Virus record (IMG/VR): IMGVR_UViG_3300012683_000002
Span: 1-60,888 of that record
Length of the DNA: 60,888 bases
Direction: 5' to 3' (one strand)
DNA from: a virus
Shown in pieces: positions 52,603 through 58,900 of this stretch; position 1 is the first letter of the stretch; each line of letters opens with the position of its first letter. Made by a program: the position numbers and the translations under genes. The notes beneath the pieces are model-generated. The model saw only the letters and a program-made list of their open reading frames with translations. It had not been told where the DNA came from and ran no database searches.

Positions 52603-52613
52603 CGGGAACCTCC
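52581..52613. repeat. 33-bp repeat, copy 1 (gene junction)
   Basis: 32 of 33 bases identical to 52810-52842; covers the end of one gene and the SD, start and first codons of the next (MADVKAA). See finding. Confidence 0.85.
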
Positions 52614-52831
52614 GGATTCTGCGGATGGTATTCGCGCCGCCAGTATTCGGGTTGCCATGCCAAATGGCTGCGATTTCCGCTCCGATCAACGAACATCCAG
52701 TTTGCGCCAGTCCAAACGGCCCAACCGTAAAACAACTGATGAATGACGACCGCCTCTTCAATTGGAGGAAGAAACTGTTTAACTTCGTGCCAGTCGTAAG
52801 GTGCTGGGCTTGCTGCTTTAACGTCGGCCAT
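52589..52831 (-). CDS. Hypothetical protein with repeated start region
   Basis: 80 residues. Starts MADVKAASP, then DWHEVKQFLPPIEEAVVIHQ and WTGANWMFVDRSG; Trp-rich. The pattern suggests a small DUF551-like phage domain (V...W...F), not certain. Ends in the same EVP-GRR stretch as its upstream neighbour because of the repeat. Confidence 0.55.
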   Translation of the reverse strand: MADVKAASPAPYDWHEVKQFLPPIEEAVVIHQLFYGWAVWTGANWMFVDRSGNRSHLAWQPEYWRREYHPQNPEVPDGRR

Positions 52832-52842
52832 GGGGAACCTCC
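52810..52842. repeat. 33-bp repeat, copy 2 (gene junction)
   Basis: Partner of 52581-52613, at the junction of the PAP2 gene and the following gene. Confidence 0.85.
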
Positions 52843-53537
52843 TGTAATTGTAAAATCGGTGCTTTCACTTCCATAATGCCGCTAATCCACTGAATAGAGA
52901 ACGTATAAGGCACAGCCGCTAGCAAATCGACTAGATAGTGCTCCCGCAGGGCCAAAGTGCTCACTGCGATGAGGAGAACGTAAGCGCAGAGCATCCAGCG
53001 TAACCACTGCGACCGCGCGTTTAGAACCAAAAGCAGAGCCCATGTCAAATGCATCGACGGCATACAGTTCATGGGGGAGTCCGCAATTGGCATCTGGTTC
53101 GCCCAGTCGTAATGCCCGGGCCCCACTGCGGGGAACAGGCCATAACAGGCGAAGCACAAACATCCGCCAATCAGAACCGCGCGGCGCATCCGGAGGCTTT
53201 GCTCAAGCACCCAAGTCAATCCAATCACTAAGGGTAAAGCGATATAGGCGACCATGAGAACCAAAGTAATAACCTGGTGTCGGGCGATCGCATCGGCGAA
53301 GGAAATGGGATTGAAGCCTAGAATGGCGTCTGCCCTGAGAAAAGCAGGATCGTACGAGGATCCGCTGAAATGCATGGCTAGGCCGTTACTCGCGAGCGCG
53401 ACGTAGAGCGTGTAACCGATCATGGTTGTTAGGTCGGCTCGTCGGCGTTCCAAGTCGCGGCGAAAGGCGGAGACGAGGAGAATTAAGAGCGGCACGGAAA
53501 AGCCGCCCAGCAAGGTTTCGATGTACTGTTTTAGCAT
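52818..53537 (-). CDS. PAP2-superfamily membrane phosphatase / phosphotransferase
   Basis: 239 residues from ATG 53537. About six membrane segments, with MNCMPSMHLTWALLL (motif with SxH) and LALREHYLVDLLAAV (H-Y-x-x-D), the catalytic His pairs of PAP2 enzymes; CYGLFPAVGPGHY precedes them as in inositol-phosphorylceramide-synthase-like members. It would act on phosphorylated lipids at the membrane. The SD (GGAG) lies inside an exact copy of CTCCAAATTTGGAG. Phage copies are rare; a lipid- or glycan-carrier role with the glycosyltransferases is conjecture. Confidence 0.82.
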   Translation of the reverse strand: MLKQYIETLLGGFSVPLLILLVSAFRRDLERRRADLTTMIGYTLYVALASNGLAMHFSGSSYDPAFLRADAILGFNPISFADAIARHQVITLVLMVAYIALPLVIGLTWVLEQSLRMRRAVLIGGCLCFACYGLFPAVGPGHYDWANQMPIADSPMNCMPSMHLTWALLLVLNARSQWLRWMLCAYVLLIAVSTLALREHYLVDLLAAVPYTFSIQWISGIMEVKAPILQLQEVPHGRR

Positions 53538-53651
53538 ATAAATTCGCTCCAAATTTGGAGTACTTTTTAGTGGTTCGGCTTGCGTACCGAACCGGGACTG
53601 GTTACCAACCAGAACGCCGCTTCCGCTCGGAGAATTGAGCGCGGGAGCAGA
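53538..53651 (-). promoter_or_regulatory. Leader with palindrome and two hairpins
   Basis: Contains CTCCAAATTTGGAG (53547-53560), GGTTCGG/CCGAACC (53572-53593, 7-bp stem) and CTGGTT/AACCAG (53598-53612, 6-bp stem), all perfect. Upstream of the PAP2 gene. No promoter consensus was clear. Confidence 0.5.
53547..53560. promoter_or_regulatory. Palindrome CTCCAAATTTGGAG, exact copy 2
   Basis: In the leader of the PAP2 gene; its GGAG half is that gene's likely SD, so folding or protein binding would block translation or transcription. Confidence 0.65.
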
Positions 53652-54167
53652 TCAAAGTTTAATGCCATACACGGCTTCGCCCTTTTCCAACTGTAAAACC
53701 GCGTATTCATTGAACGCGTCATCATCAGCGAACGGGCGAATCTTCGCTATAGCGGCCAGAGCCTTATGAAGCGCAATAGAGTGCTTGGCTTCAGGGGTTA
53801 GTTCAAAAACTCGGCAACGCATCTTGAAATAGACGCCACAGCCTGCACCCGCAAAGTTGTGGTGAAAGAACCAAAACGATCCTTCCAGCGTCTCACCCGT
53901 GTCACGCAATTTTGCCTTGTCGATGGCAGGATCAAGCGATCCGCTGAATGAGGCGTATCCGTCTGATAGATAGAAAGAAGCATCGCCGTGACAAGGATGT
54001 TTAGCTCCTACGGTCGTCTGAATATCTTCGCCCCAATCGTGGGTGAAGCGCAGCACTCCATCGGCAACGCGCAGAAAATCGCCTACTCTGGGTCCAGCAA
54101 CTTGGTTGAATAGCTGCTCGCGTTCGGCGAGTATCCCGGCATCTCGTGCGTCAAATTCTGGTCTCAT
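53652..54167 (-). CDS. Hypothetical protein
   Basis: 171 residues; SD AGGAGAAAAG upstream. Mixed alpha/beta with many aromatics (GSFWFFHHNFAGAGCGVYF). Not recognised. Preceded by three tandem leader hairpins. Confidence 0.6.
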   Translation of the reverse strand: MRPEFDARDAGILAEREQLFNQVAGPRVGDFLRVADGVLRFTHDWGEDIQTTVGAKHPCHGDASFYLSDGYASFSGSLDPAIDKAKLRDTGETLEGSFWFFHHNFAGAGCGVYFKMRCRVFELTPEAKHSIALHKALAAIAKIRPFADDDAFNEYAVLQLEKGEAVYGIKL

Positions 54168-54248
54168 TGTCTTTTCTCCTGCCTCTCGGTAGAGGCTTCT
54201 TGGGTTAGATACCCAACAGGATGCACTGCGAATGCATCCGATGGTGAC
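54168..54248 (-). promoter_or_regulatory. Three tandem perfect hairpins in leader
   Basis: Read on the minus strand: GGATGCA/TGCATCC (54239-54219), TTGGGT/ACCCAA (54216-54200), GCCTCT/AGAGGC (54196-54181), then AGGAGAAAA and the ATG at 54167. Stems of 7, 6 and 6 bp, all perfect. May protect or gate the mRNA. Confidence 0.55.
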
Positions 54249-54431
54249 CTAGTTCCCGCAGGAAATAATCAGCGTATCGCCGAGTTTCGTGCCGGTTGGA
54301 TCCCCGCCATTGTTGCAAGAGACCGCCACCGACCGCGTGCTAAGTCTCTTGCTGGCAAGAACGTATTTGGATTCCGCACCGGCGAATGCCGCCAGCGCTA
54401 AGAGCAGTGCGAGTGTCAGGTAGTTTTTCAT
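54249..54431 (-). CDS. Small secreted protein (60 aa)
   Basis: 60 residues from ATG 54431, chosen for AGGAG upstream. KNYLTLALLLALAAFAGA is a Sec signal peptide; the mature 42 residues hold two Cys (VSCNNGG and ISCGN) that could form a disulfide. Hairpin GCGGTT/AACCGC lies just before the SD. Periplasmic role unknown, perhaps an exclusion or inhibitor factor. Confidence 0.65.
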   Translation of the reverse strand: MKNYLTLALLLALAAFAGAESKYVLASKRLSTRSVAVSCNNGGDPTGTKLGDTLIISCGN

Positions 54432-54468
54432 TGGTTTTTTCTCCTGCGGTTCTGGTTTCAACCGCTTG

Positions 54469-55137
54469 TTAGGCCATCATGATCTCAACCTGTAAGCGGT
54501 TGAGTGCTTCTCTAACGTTATTGTTAGACTCTTTCACGATCCGCTGAAAATTCGGTCGCTCTGCTGGGTTATCCGTTTCCGCATCCCAGACCCGCGCTAA
54601 CAACTCGGTTGCTTCCTTCGCGATCCCGTAGCTTGAAAACTCAAGGACACTTAGCCGCGATAGGAATCGAGGCTCTAACCGGGAACAATCGTTGCAAGTG
54701 AATACAAACACAGTGTTCGGAGGGAAGTTTGTGGAATCGAGTTTACTCAAAAGCGATACCTGAGCTGCATCCGTCATCCTGTCGGCTTCGTCAACGAGGA
54801 CCAGGTGCATTCTCTTGCCTTCCATGGGCACGTACTGGCACGTTCTCCGCACCCGTTCGATGTTCTCAAGGTTGCATTCCTGGCTCGGGATATGGTGCAG
54901 CTCTGCCGGCATCGCTTCTGCCAGCGTCAAAGCCATCGTGGTTTTCCCGGTACCGCTCGGACCGATAAACAACCATGCCGACTGGAACGGCGTCGCGGCT
55001 AATCGGCTCATGCACTTGCGAATCTTCTCCAAGCCGACAAAGCCATCAAAGGATCTTGGTCTGTACTTCTCAGTAAGCGGTTCCGGAAATCCCAGAGGCA
55101 TCTGGGGCTGTGGGTTGGCAAAGAGGCTAGTTGCCAT
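54469..55137 (-). CDS. RFC-like clamp-loader AAA+ ATPase
   Basis: 222 residues. LTEKYRPRSFDGFVG is the RFC box II start; GPSGTGKT (59-66) is Walker A; LVLVDEAD (112-118) is Walker B; FTCND is sensor 1; EPRFLSRLSVLEF carries the SRC arginine finger. This is the small-subunit layout of RFC/T4 gp44 loaders, which place sliding clamps on DNA. It lacks the C-terminal collar domain of full loaders, and no clamp or polymerase gene is visible. Four-gene overlap with its upstream neighbour suggests one operon. Confidence 0.85.
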   Translation of the reverse strand: MATSLFANPQPQMPLGFPEPLTEKYRPRSFDGFVGLEKIRKCMSRLAATPFQSAWLFIGPSGTGKTTMALTLAEAMPAELHHIPSQECNLENIERVRRTCQYVPMEGKRMHLVLVDEADRMTDAAQVSLLSKLDSTNFPPNTVFVFTCNDCSRLEPRFLSRLSVLEFSSYGIAKEATELLARVWDAETDNPAERPNFQRIVKESNNNVREALNRLQVEIMMA

Positions 55138-55327
55138 ATTTCACCGCCTGCATCGCGCTGTACAGCACTGCCAGCTCTGCGCCCAGCGGCCGCGGATCCT
55201 CGGAATCAAGCCATAGATGATTCCATGCCCGGTTCAAGAGCAGAGCCGCATAAGCCTTCTGGGCGTCTAGTTCATGGTTTATAGGGGTTGTGGGTTTTAG
55301 TTTCGTTGCTACCGCTAGCATCGCCAT
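55127..55327 (-). CDS. Hypothetical small protein upstream of clamp loader
   Basis: 66 residues from ATG 55327 with TTAAGGAG upstream. Helical (KAYAALLLNRAWNHLWLD). Coupled to the clamp loader by an 11-base overlap, so possibly its partner subunit. Confidence 0.6.
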   Translation of the reverse strand: MAMLAVATKLKPTTPINHELDAQKAYAALLLNRAWNHLWLDSEDPRPLGAELAVLYSAMQAVKYGN

Positions 55328-55784
55328 CTTCTTCTCCTTAAGGTCGCTGGTTGCGCCTCAATCTCCCAGCATCTTCCCATAACCAGACAAACGTGTCAAG
55401 TTAATTCTCATATTAGTACGCATATTTATCGGTGCGCCCATAAACTGCTTTATTCCGAGTCGGTTGCGGATCGCCTGCCAATCACCCACCAATCTACTAC
55501 GAAGCGCACCAGACCGATCCCAGTGTCCTCTCAACCGCCAGAATGGGGACGCACGTTGGCGCAACTATGTGATTCAACTGTACTTTTTAATGCGCACGTG
55601 ATTGGCGGCCGATTGGCATGTAATCAGCGGTTTACGTGGTCTGTACATCTATTCAGGTGAATTGGCACTACTGATGGTATAGGCGTGGGGACAGCGTAGG
55701 CATAGCGACGGTAATGCCGGCCTAGTAGTCAGGTTGAGAGGTTGTCCGGGGCCTAGGGGTGAGCGGAGGCTTCGACGCCTTTGC
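55328..55784. promoter_or_regulatory. Divergent control region without genes
   Basis: About 450 bp between the minus-strand and plus-strand operons. TTGACA on the minus strand (55399-55394) with weak GAAGAT serves the clamp-loader operon. ACACGTTTG (minus, 55396-55388) repeats the 9-mer found in the RHH-2 promoter. ATTGGC occurs twice at 55601-55618. No convincing coding frame; the frames present have poor amino-acid use. Confidence 0.45.
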
Positions 55785-55911
55785 GTCACACGTGTAACAA
55801 AAAAGAAAAAATAAAATAAGTTACAACCGTAACGTCTGTGACGGTTACACGCGTTACATCTGTTACACAATTAGCTTGACAAAGGTACGTTACAGATGTA
55901 ACTTCCGTGAC
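55785..55911 (+). repeat. Phased GTNAC pentamer array with AT-rich tract
   Basis: Eleven GTNAC pentamers in groups with exact 9-bp phase: 55785, 55794; 55820, 55829, 55838; 55844, 55853, 55862; 55889, 55898, 55907. GTTAC-N4-GTAAC dyads at 55820-55833 and 55889-55902, and a degenerate GTCAC-N4-GTAAC at 55785-55798. The tract 55797-55820 is almost all A/T with few G. Candidate origin iterons or RHH-3 operators. Confidence 0.75.
55876..55904 (+). promoter_or_regulatory. Leaderless promoter for RHH regulator 3
   Basis: TTGACA (55876-55881), 17-bp spacer, TAACTT (55899-55904), then 7 bp to GTG 55912, no SD. The GTTAC-N4-GTAAC dyad at 55889-55902 overlaps spacer and -10, so a bound protein would block it. 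Confidence 0.55.
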
Positions 55912-56331
55912 GTGGATTTAAATCTCAGGAATGTGCCAGATGAAGTAGTGCAGTGGGTGCGGATCAGGGCAGCGCAGGAGGGGATAACGATACGGGAGTT
56001 TGCGATTCGGGCGCTGAGGAACGAGGTGGGGGAGGGGAAAGATGGAGATGGACGAGATGACGTGCGTGTGCGGGGAAGTGCTTCGAGGGGAAAAAGGCAA
56101 GGGGGAGTTGGCGAGGCAGTATCAGGAGCACATGCTGAGGGAGGACCACAAGTCGAGCCCGGCGCAGTGGGCGACAGCCTACGAAAAGATCCAAGCGGGG
56201 AAGGAAAGAGCAAAGGCCAAGGAAAAGAAAGCGGAGGCTGGGTCGGCTCAAGGAAGCTAACGGCTGAGGAATTTCAAAAACTGTCGAACTCTGACAAACT
56301 TAAAGCGCAGCGAACTAAGAGGTACCCATGA
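55912..56331 (+). CDS. Ribbon-helix-helix regulator 3
   Basis: 139 residues from GTG 55912, where the RHH domain begins: strand DLNLRNVPDE, helix VVQWVRIRAAQEGI, helix TIREFAIRALRNEV. The following 80 residues are Gly/Arg/Lys-rich and low-complexity, and the last 25 (SRKLTAEEFQKLSNSDKL) look folded again. A second gene lies in another frame at 56042-56260. Likely autoregulates through the GTNAC sites. Confidence 0.7.
   Translation: MDLNLRNVPDEVVQWVRIRAAQEGITIREFAIRALRNEVGEGKDGDGRDDVRVRGSASRGKRQGGVGEAVSGAHAEGGPQVEPGAVGDSLRKDPSGEGKSKGQGKESGGWVGSRKLTAEEFQKLSNSDKLKAQRTKRYP
56042..56260 (+). CDS. Nested small Cys protein inside RHH-3 gene
   Basis: 72 residues in the +1 frame. TCVCGEVLRGEKGKGELARQ, then EHMLREDHKSSPAQWATAYE: protein-like, with CVCG, and GGGGAAAG upstream. 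The host frame is low-complexity exactly over this stretch, which supports real overlap. Confidence 0.45.
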   Translation: MEMDEMTCVCGEVLRGEKGKGELARQYQEHMLREDHKSSPAQWATAYEKIQAGKERAKAKEKKAEAGSAQGS

Positions 56332-56414
56332 CGCGGTTCGAGGAGACGGTTTTCGTCCTGTCGGTGGTAATTTTGTTGGTGCTGCTATTGGCGCTGGGCG
56401 GGAAGACGTTATGA
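56328..56414 (+). CDS. Single-pass membrane miniprotein (28 aa)
   Basis: 28 residues from ATG 56328 with AGAGG upstream; one strongly hydrophobic segment (VFVLSVVILLVLLLALGG). Overlaps the preceding stop and ends in an ATGA overlap. Such miniproteins can modulate membrane complexes or lysis. Confidence 0.55.
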   Translation: MTRFEETVFVLSVVILLVLLLALGGKTL

Positions 56415-56848
56415 CAAAAGAAACGATGAAACAAATTGCTCCCTTTCCGGAGTTGTTGAAAGGGCTGGTAAAACGGTTGCAATACAAAGCTGGTTGGCGG
56501 TTCGAATTATCCGACATCGACCGGAACCAAGGTAGTGAAGGGCTGACGCTGGTCATCTGCTTGACCTGCCAAGACAGCTACCATCCTGAGCAGACGATGC
56601 GGGTGAACCATTACATGATCGTTCCACCCGCCGCGTTCGACGAACGCTCATGGTGCCGATGGCTACTAGAGCAGATTCTTCTCGTCGAGCGGCATGAAGC
56701 CTGCGAGTTCTTCTTAATCGACGGCCATCGCCCCTACGCGCCTAATCACGGCCCGGGGAATGACCCGTACACCATCTTCGATCAGGGAACAGCGAAAGAC
56801 GCCCAAACGACGTTTCGCGGCGAGCATTTTGAGTTAGAACAGAAGTAA
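56411..56848 (+). CDS. Hypothetical phage protein
   Basis: 145 residues from ATG 56411. Mixed alpha/beta (VICLTCQDSYHPEQTMRVNHY, RSWCRWLLEQILLVERHE); the pattern HGPGNDPYTIFDQG near the end occurs in phage proteins of unknown role. Confidence 0.6.
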   Translation: MTKETMKQIAPFPELLKGLVKRLQYKAGWRFELSDIDRNQGSEGLTLVICLTCQDSYHPEQTMRVNHYMIVPPAAFDERSWCRWLLEQILLVERHEACEFFLIDGHRPYAPNHGPGNDPYTIFDQGTAKDAQTTFRGEHFELEQK

Positions 56849-56855
56849 GGCTTTT

Positions 56856-57506
56856 ATGATGAAATTCATCTGCACGGAATGCGGACCTCCCCCAAGGGAT
56901 ACGCCATGCCACCACTGGCAACTGAGTCAAATGGACGAGCGCTGGAAGTTTGTCGCCTCGGCTGTCGCGGAGTTGGTCGCGCTTGAAACCAAAAAGGCTG
57001 AGCGGACTCCAAATTTGGAGCGATCCCGGGATGACGATGGCATAAGGAAAATTCTCGAACAGATTATCGCGAATGAGGATAGTCTGTTTTCTGAGGCCGA
57101 TTTAATCCTTGAAGCGATCAACCGCTTAGTCAACTGGTTGCAAGCGCCGCACGGGATGGAGATTCGGCAACTTAATCATAAGGAGCAGGAAATGAGCACA
57201 GCAGCGGGCGGCACCAGCGTATTTCAGGAAGTGGCTACTCCTCCGGGATCGGTATTCCCGACAGGAACAACCTTTGCATGGTCGGTGGACGACACAGCCG
57301 ACATTTCTTTAACCCCATCAACCGATGGAACCCAGGTTTCGGCAGCGTGTGTCGTGAGTCCCGCGGGATCGAGTTATAACCTGACATCTACCAGCAATTA
57401 CACGCCTCCGGGGGCGCCCACGCCGGTCAGCGCGACGGTGAACGTGGCAATTACGCCGGCACCGCCGACAACGCCGACCGGGATGCAGATTAACCAGTTG
57501 TCGTAG
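56856..57506 (+). CDS. Two-domain protein: Cys-containing N terminus, Ig-like C terminus
   Basis: 216 residues. The N terminus has CTECGPPPRDTPCHHW (zinc-like) and a helical region; residues about 113-205 (FAWSVDDTADISLTPSTDGTQ, VNVAITPAPP) read as an immunoglobulin-like beta domain common on virion surfaces. An exact CTCCAAATTTGGAG lies at 57007-57020. A structural domain inside an early operon is odd. Confidence 0.5.
   Translation: MMKFICTECGPPPRDTPCHHWQLSQMDERWKFVASAVAELVALETKKAERTPNLERSRDDDGIRKILEQIIANEDSLFSEADLILEAINRLVNWLQAPHGMEIRQLNHKEQEMSTAAGGTSVFQEVATPPGSVFPTGTTFAWSVDDTADISLTPSTDGTQVSAACVVSPAGSSYNLTSTSNYTPPGAPTPVSATVNVAITPAPPTTPTGMQINQLS
57007..57020. promoter_or_regulatory. Palindrome CTCCAAATTTGGAG, exact copy 3
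   Basis: Inside the coding region of 56856-57506. Confidence 0.6.
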
Positions 57507-57515
57507 CCGAGGGGA

Positions 57516-57630
57516 TGCGGCACGGGGAAGTTCCTGCAAGACGGGCGCACAGCAGGATGCTTCCTAAAGGTACGTCCGACTCCGTGGAGGGAAGACGTTC
57601 TCTGAGATGGCACCCGTGCCGCAAGCGCCC
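57516..57630 (+). ncRNA. Candidate three-way-junction RNA with pseudoknot
   Basis: P1: TGCGGCACGGG (57516-57526) with CCCGTGCCGCA (57613-57623), 11 bp perfect. P2: GAAG/CTTC (57527-57530, 57560-57563) plus CCTGC/GCAGG (57533-57537, 57552-57556). P3: ACGTC/GACGT (57572-57576, 57594-57598) plus CTCC/GGAG (57580-57589). The P2 loop holds GGGCGC (57543-57548), exactly complementary to GCGCCC (57625-57630) one base after P1. Between two genes, followed by a small gene and the XRE gene. No family recognised. Confidence 0.6.
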
Positions 57631-57649
57631 ACTAATGTAGAGGCATAAC

Positions 57650-57817
57650 ATGAAGCTCAGTAATAAACCGAGACATTTTGCTCCCCACAAGCGACGACGA
57701 TCCCTACAGAAAAATCGCCCAGGGCATATGTCGAGTGGCAATGGAGCAAAAGTTGTGGTTCTCGACCCATTCCAAGTGCTTTCAAAATTTGTGACGTGGC
57801 TCAAAAGGGCAGTCTAG
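57650..57817 (+). CDS. Small basic protein (55 aa)
   Basis: 55 residues from ATG 57650. Basic N terminus (KPRHFAPHKRRRSLQKNRPG) and a hydrophobic/basic end. Ends in a TAGTG overlap with the XRE gene. Possible nucleic-acid binder. Confidence 0.5.
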   Translation: MKLSNKPRHFAPHKRRRSLQKNRPGHMSSGNGAKVVVLDPFQVLSKFVTWLKRAV

Positions 57818-58029
57818 TGAGGCAATGGCGATCCTGGCGGCACTGGCGCATCCGGCAAAGGCTCACGCAAGCCGAGTTCGCGAAGGCGACTGGGCTCTGT
57901 GTAAGGACGGTAAGAAACGTCGAAGCTGGGCGGCATAGACCGTTTCGCAAGACGCGGGAAGCCTTTGAGGTTCTAAAGCGTCGGTACAAGATCGCTCCAA
58001 ATTTGGAGCGCAAGAAGGTGGTTTGGTGA
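57817..58029 (+). CDS. XRE-family HTH repressor-like protein
   Basis: 70 residues from GTG 57817 (AAGGG upstream; a GTG 57796 is possible). LTQAEFAKATGLCVRTVRNV is a clear XRE helix-turn-helix, followed by EAGRHRPFRKT. No dimerisation or protease domain, so a Cro/excisionase-sized regulator. CTCCAAATTTGGAG lies inside its 3' end (57995-58008) and could be its site. Confidence 0.75.
   Translation: MRQWRSWRHWRIRQRLTQAEFAKATGLCVRTVRNVEAGRHRPFRKTREAFEVLKRRYKIAPNLERKKVVW
57995..58008. promoter_or_regulatory. Palindrome CTCCAAATTTGGAG, exact copy 4
   Basis: In the 3' end of the XRE gene, 36 bp before the exonuclease start; the near-copy CTCTAAATTTGGAG at 1109 is 37 bp before the start of the gene at 1146. 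Confidence 0.6.
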
Positions 58030-58030
58030 G

Positions 58031-58504
58031 ATGAAGTATTTTCTCGACACGGAATTCATCGAGCGGGGAATGGAACATCCGATTGAACTTATTAGCATCG
58101 GCATTGTTTCTGAAGATGGTCGCGAATTCTACGCGGTTGGGGATTGGTGGGTTTACGCGCACGCAAACGACTGGGTTCAGAAAAACGTCATCGCTCATCT
58201 TGGGAATCATGCGCAAAGTAGCCGTACAGACATGGTGGAAGGCATTAGAGATTTCATCGGTGCGGATAAGCCGGAATTTTGGGGCTACTACGCCGATTAT
58301 GATTGGGTCGTCTTCGCCCAGCTTTTCGGCACGATGCTTGATTTGCCGAATGGATGGCCGATGTATTGTCGGGACATCAAACAGTTGTGCGACTCGCTAG
58401 GAAATCCGCCACTCCCAAAACAAGGAGCAACCGAGCACAACGCTATCAACGATGCCTACTGGAATAAGTTGGCTTACGAATTTCTGCTGAACCGTTTGAA
58501 ATGA
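58031..58504 (+). CDS. DEDD-family 3'-5' exonuclease
   Basis: 157 residues from ATG 58031. YFLDTEFIE supplies the first Asp/Glu (D6, E8); GYYADYDWVVFAQLFG supplies the second acid; TEHNAINDAYWN supplies the His/Asp of the last motif. It matches small RNase-T-like/exoribonuclease proteins of phages. Could trim RNA or act as a DNA repair exonuclease. Confidence 0.82.
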   Translation: MKYFLDTEFIERGMEHPIELISIGIVSEDGREFYAVGDWWVYAHANDWVQKNVIAHLGNHAQSSRTDMVEGIRDFIGADKPEFWGYYADYDWVVFAQLFGTMLDLPNGWPMYCRDIKQLCDSLGNPPLPKQGATEHNAINDAYWNKLAYEFLLNRLK

Positions 58505-58513
58505 GGAGTACCG

Positions 58514-58900
58514 ATGGATAACGAAAAACTTCAGCCGCAGCCTTTGAGCGGCCGGGAAGTCAAAAACGCGCTGCTCTACGCCGTCGAGCACGAACTCAAC
58601 AAGAGTGGTCACCTGCACGACGATAACGCGTATACATCGTTCAAAGCGGAAATCTCGATAAAACTGACGCTCAGCGACTTTGGCCGCGAAGTGAAAGACA
58701 ACCACGAGGTCATGGAGTCGGTCGAAACGGGGATCGAAGGGACGCCGGCATACGTCGAGGAGTCGAATGTCATCGTGCAACCCGCTCCGCCGAACCAAGT
58801 TCGCGTGGACACGCAACAGCCCGTGCCTGTGACCACGGTCGTGGACGGAAAAGCGACGACGCGGCATGTCAAATACGCTGCTCGCAAGGCGAAGCCGTGA
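58514..58900 (+). CDS. Hypothetical protein
   Basis: 128 residues with GAGGAG upstream of ATG 58514. Alpha/beta front (GREVKNALLYAVEHELNK), Val/Pro-rich middle and a basic tail (RHVKYAARKAKP). Not recognised. Confidence 0.55.
   Translation: MDNEKLQPQPLSGREVKNALLYAVEHELNKSGHLHDDNAYTSFKAEISIKLTLSDFGREVKDNHEVMESVETGIEGTPAYVEESNVIVQPAPPNQVRVDTQQPVPVTTVVDGKATTRHVKYAARKAKP

Noticed and set aside
55358-55564. 68-residue minus-strand frame in the control region
   Set aside because: Arg-rich shadow-like composition, no SD, crosses the likely promoter of the clamp-loader operon.
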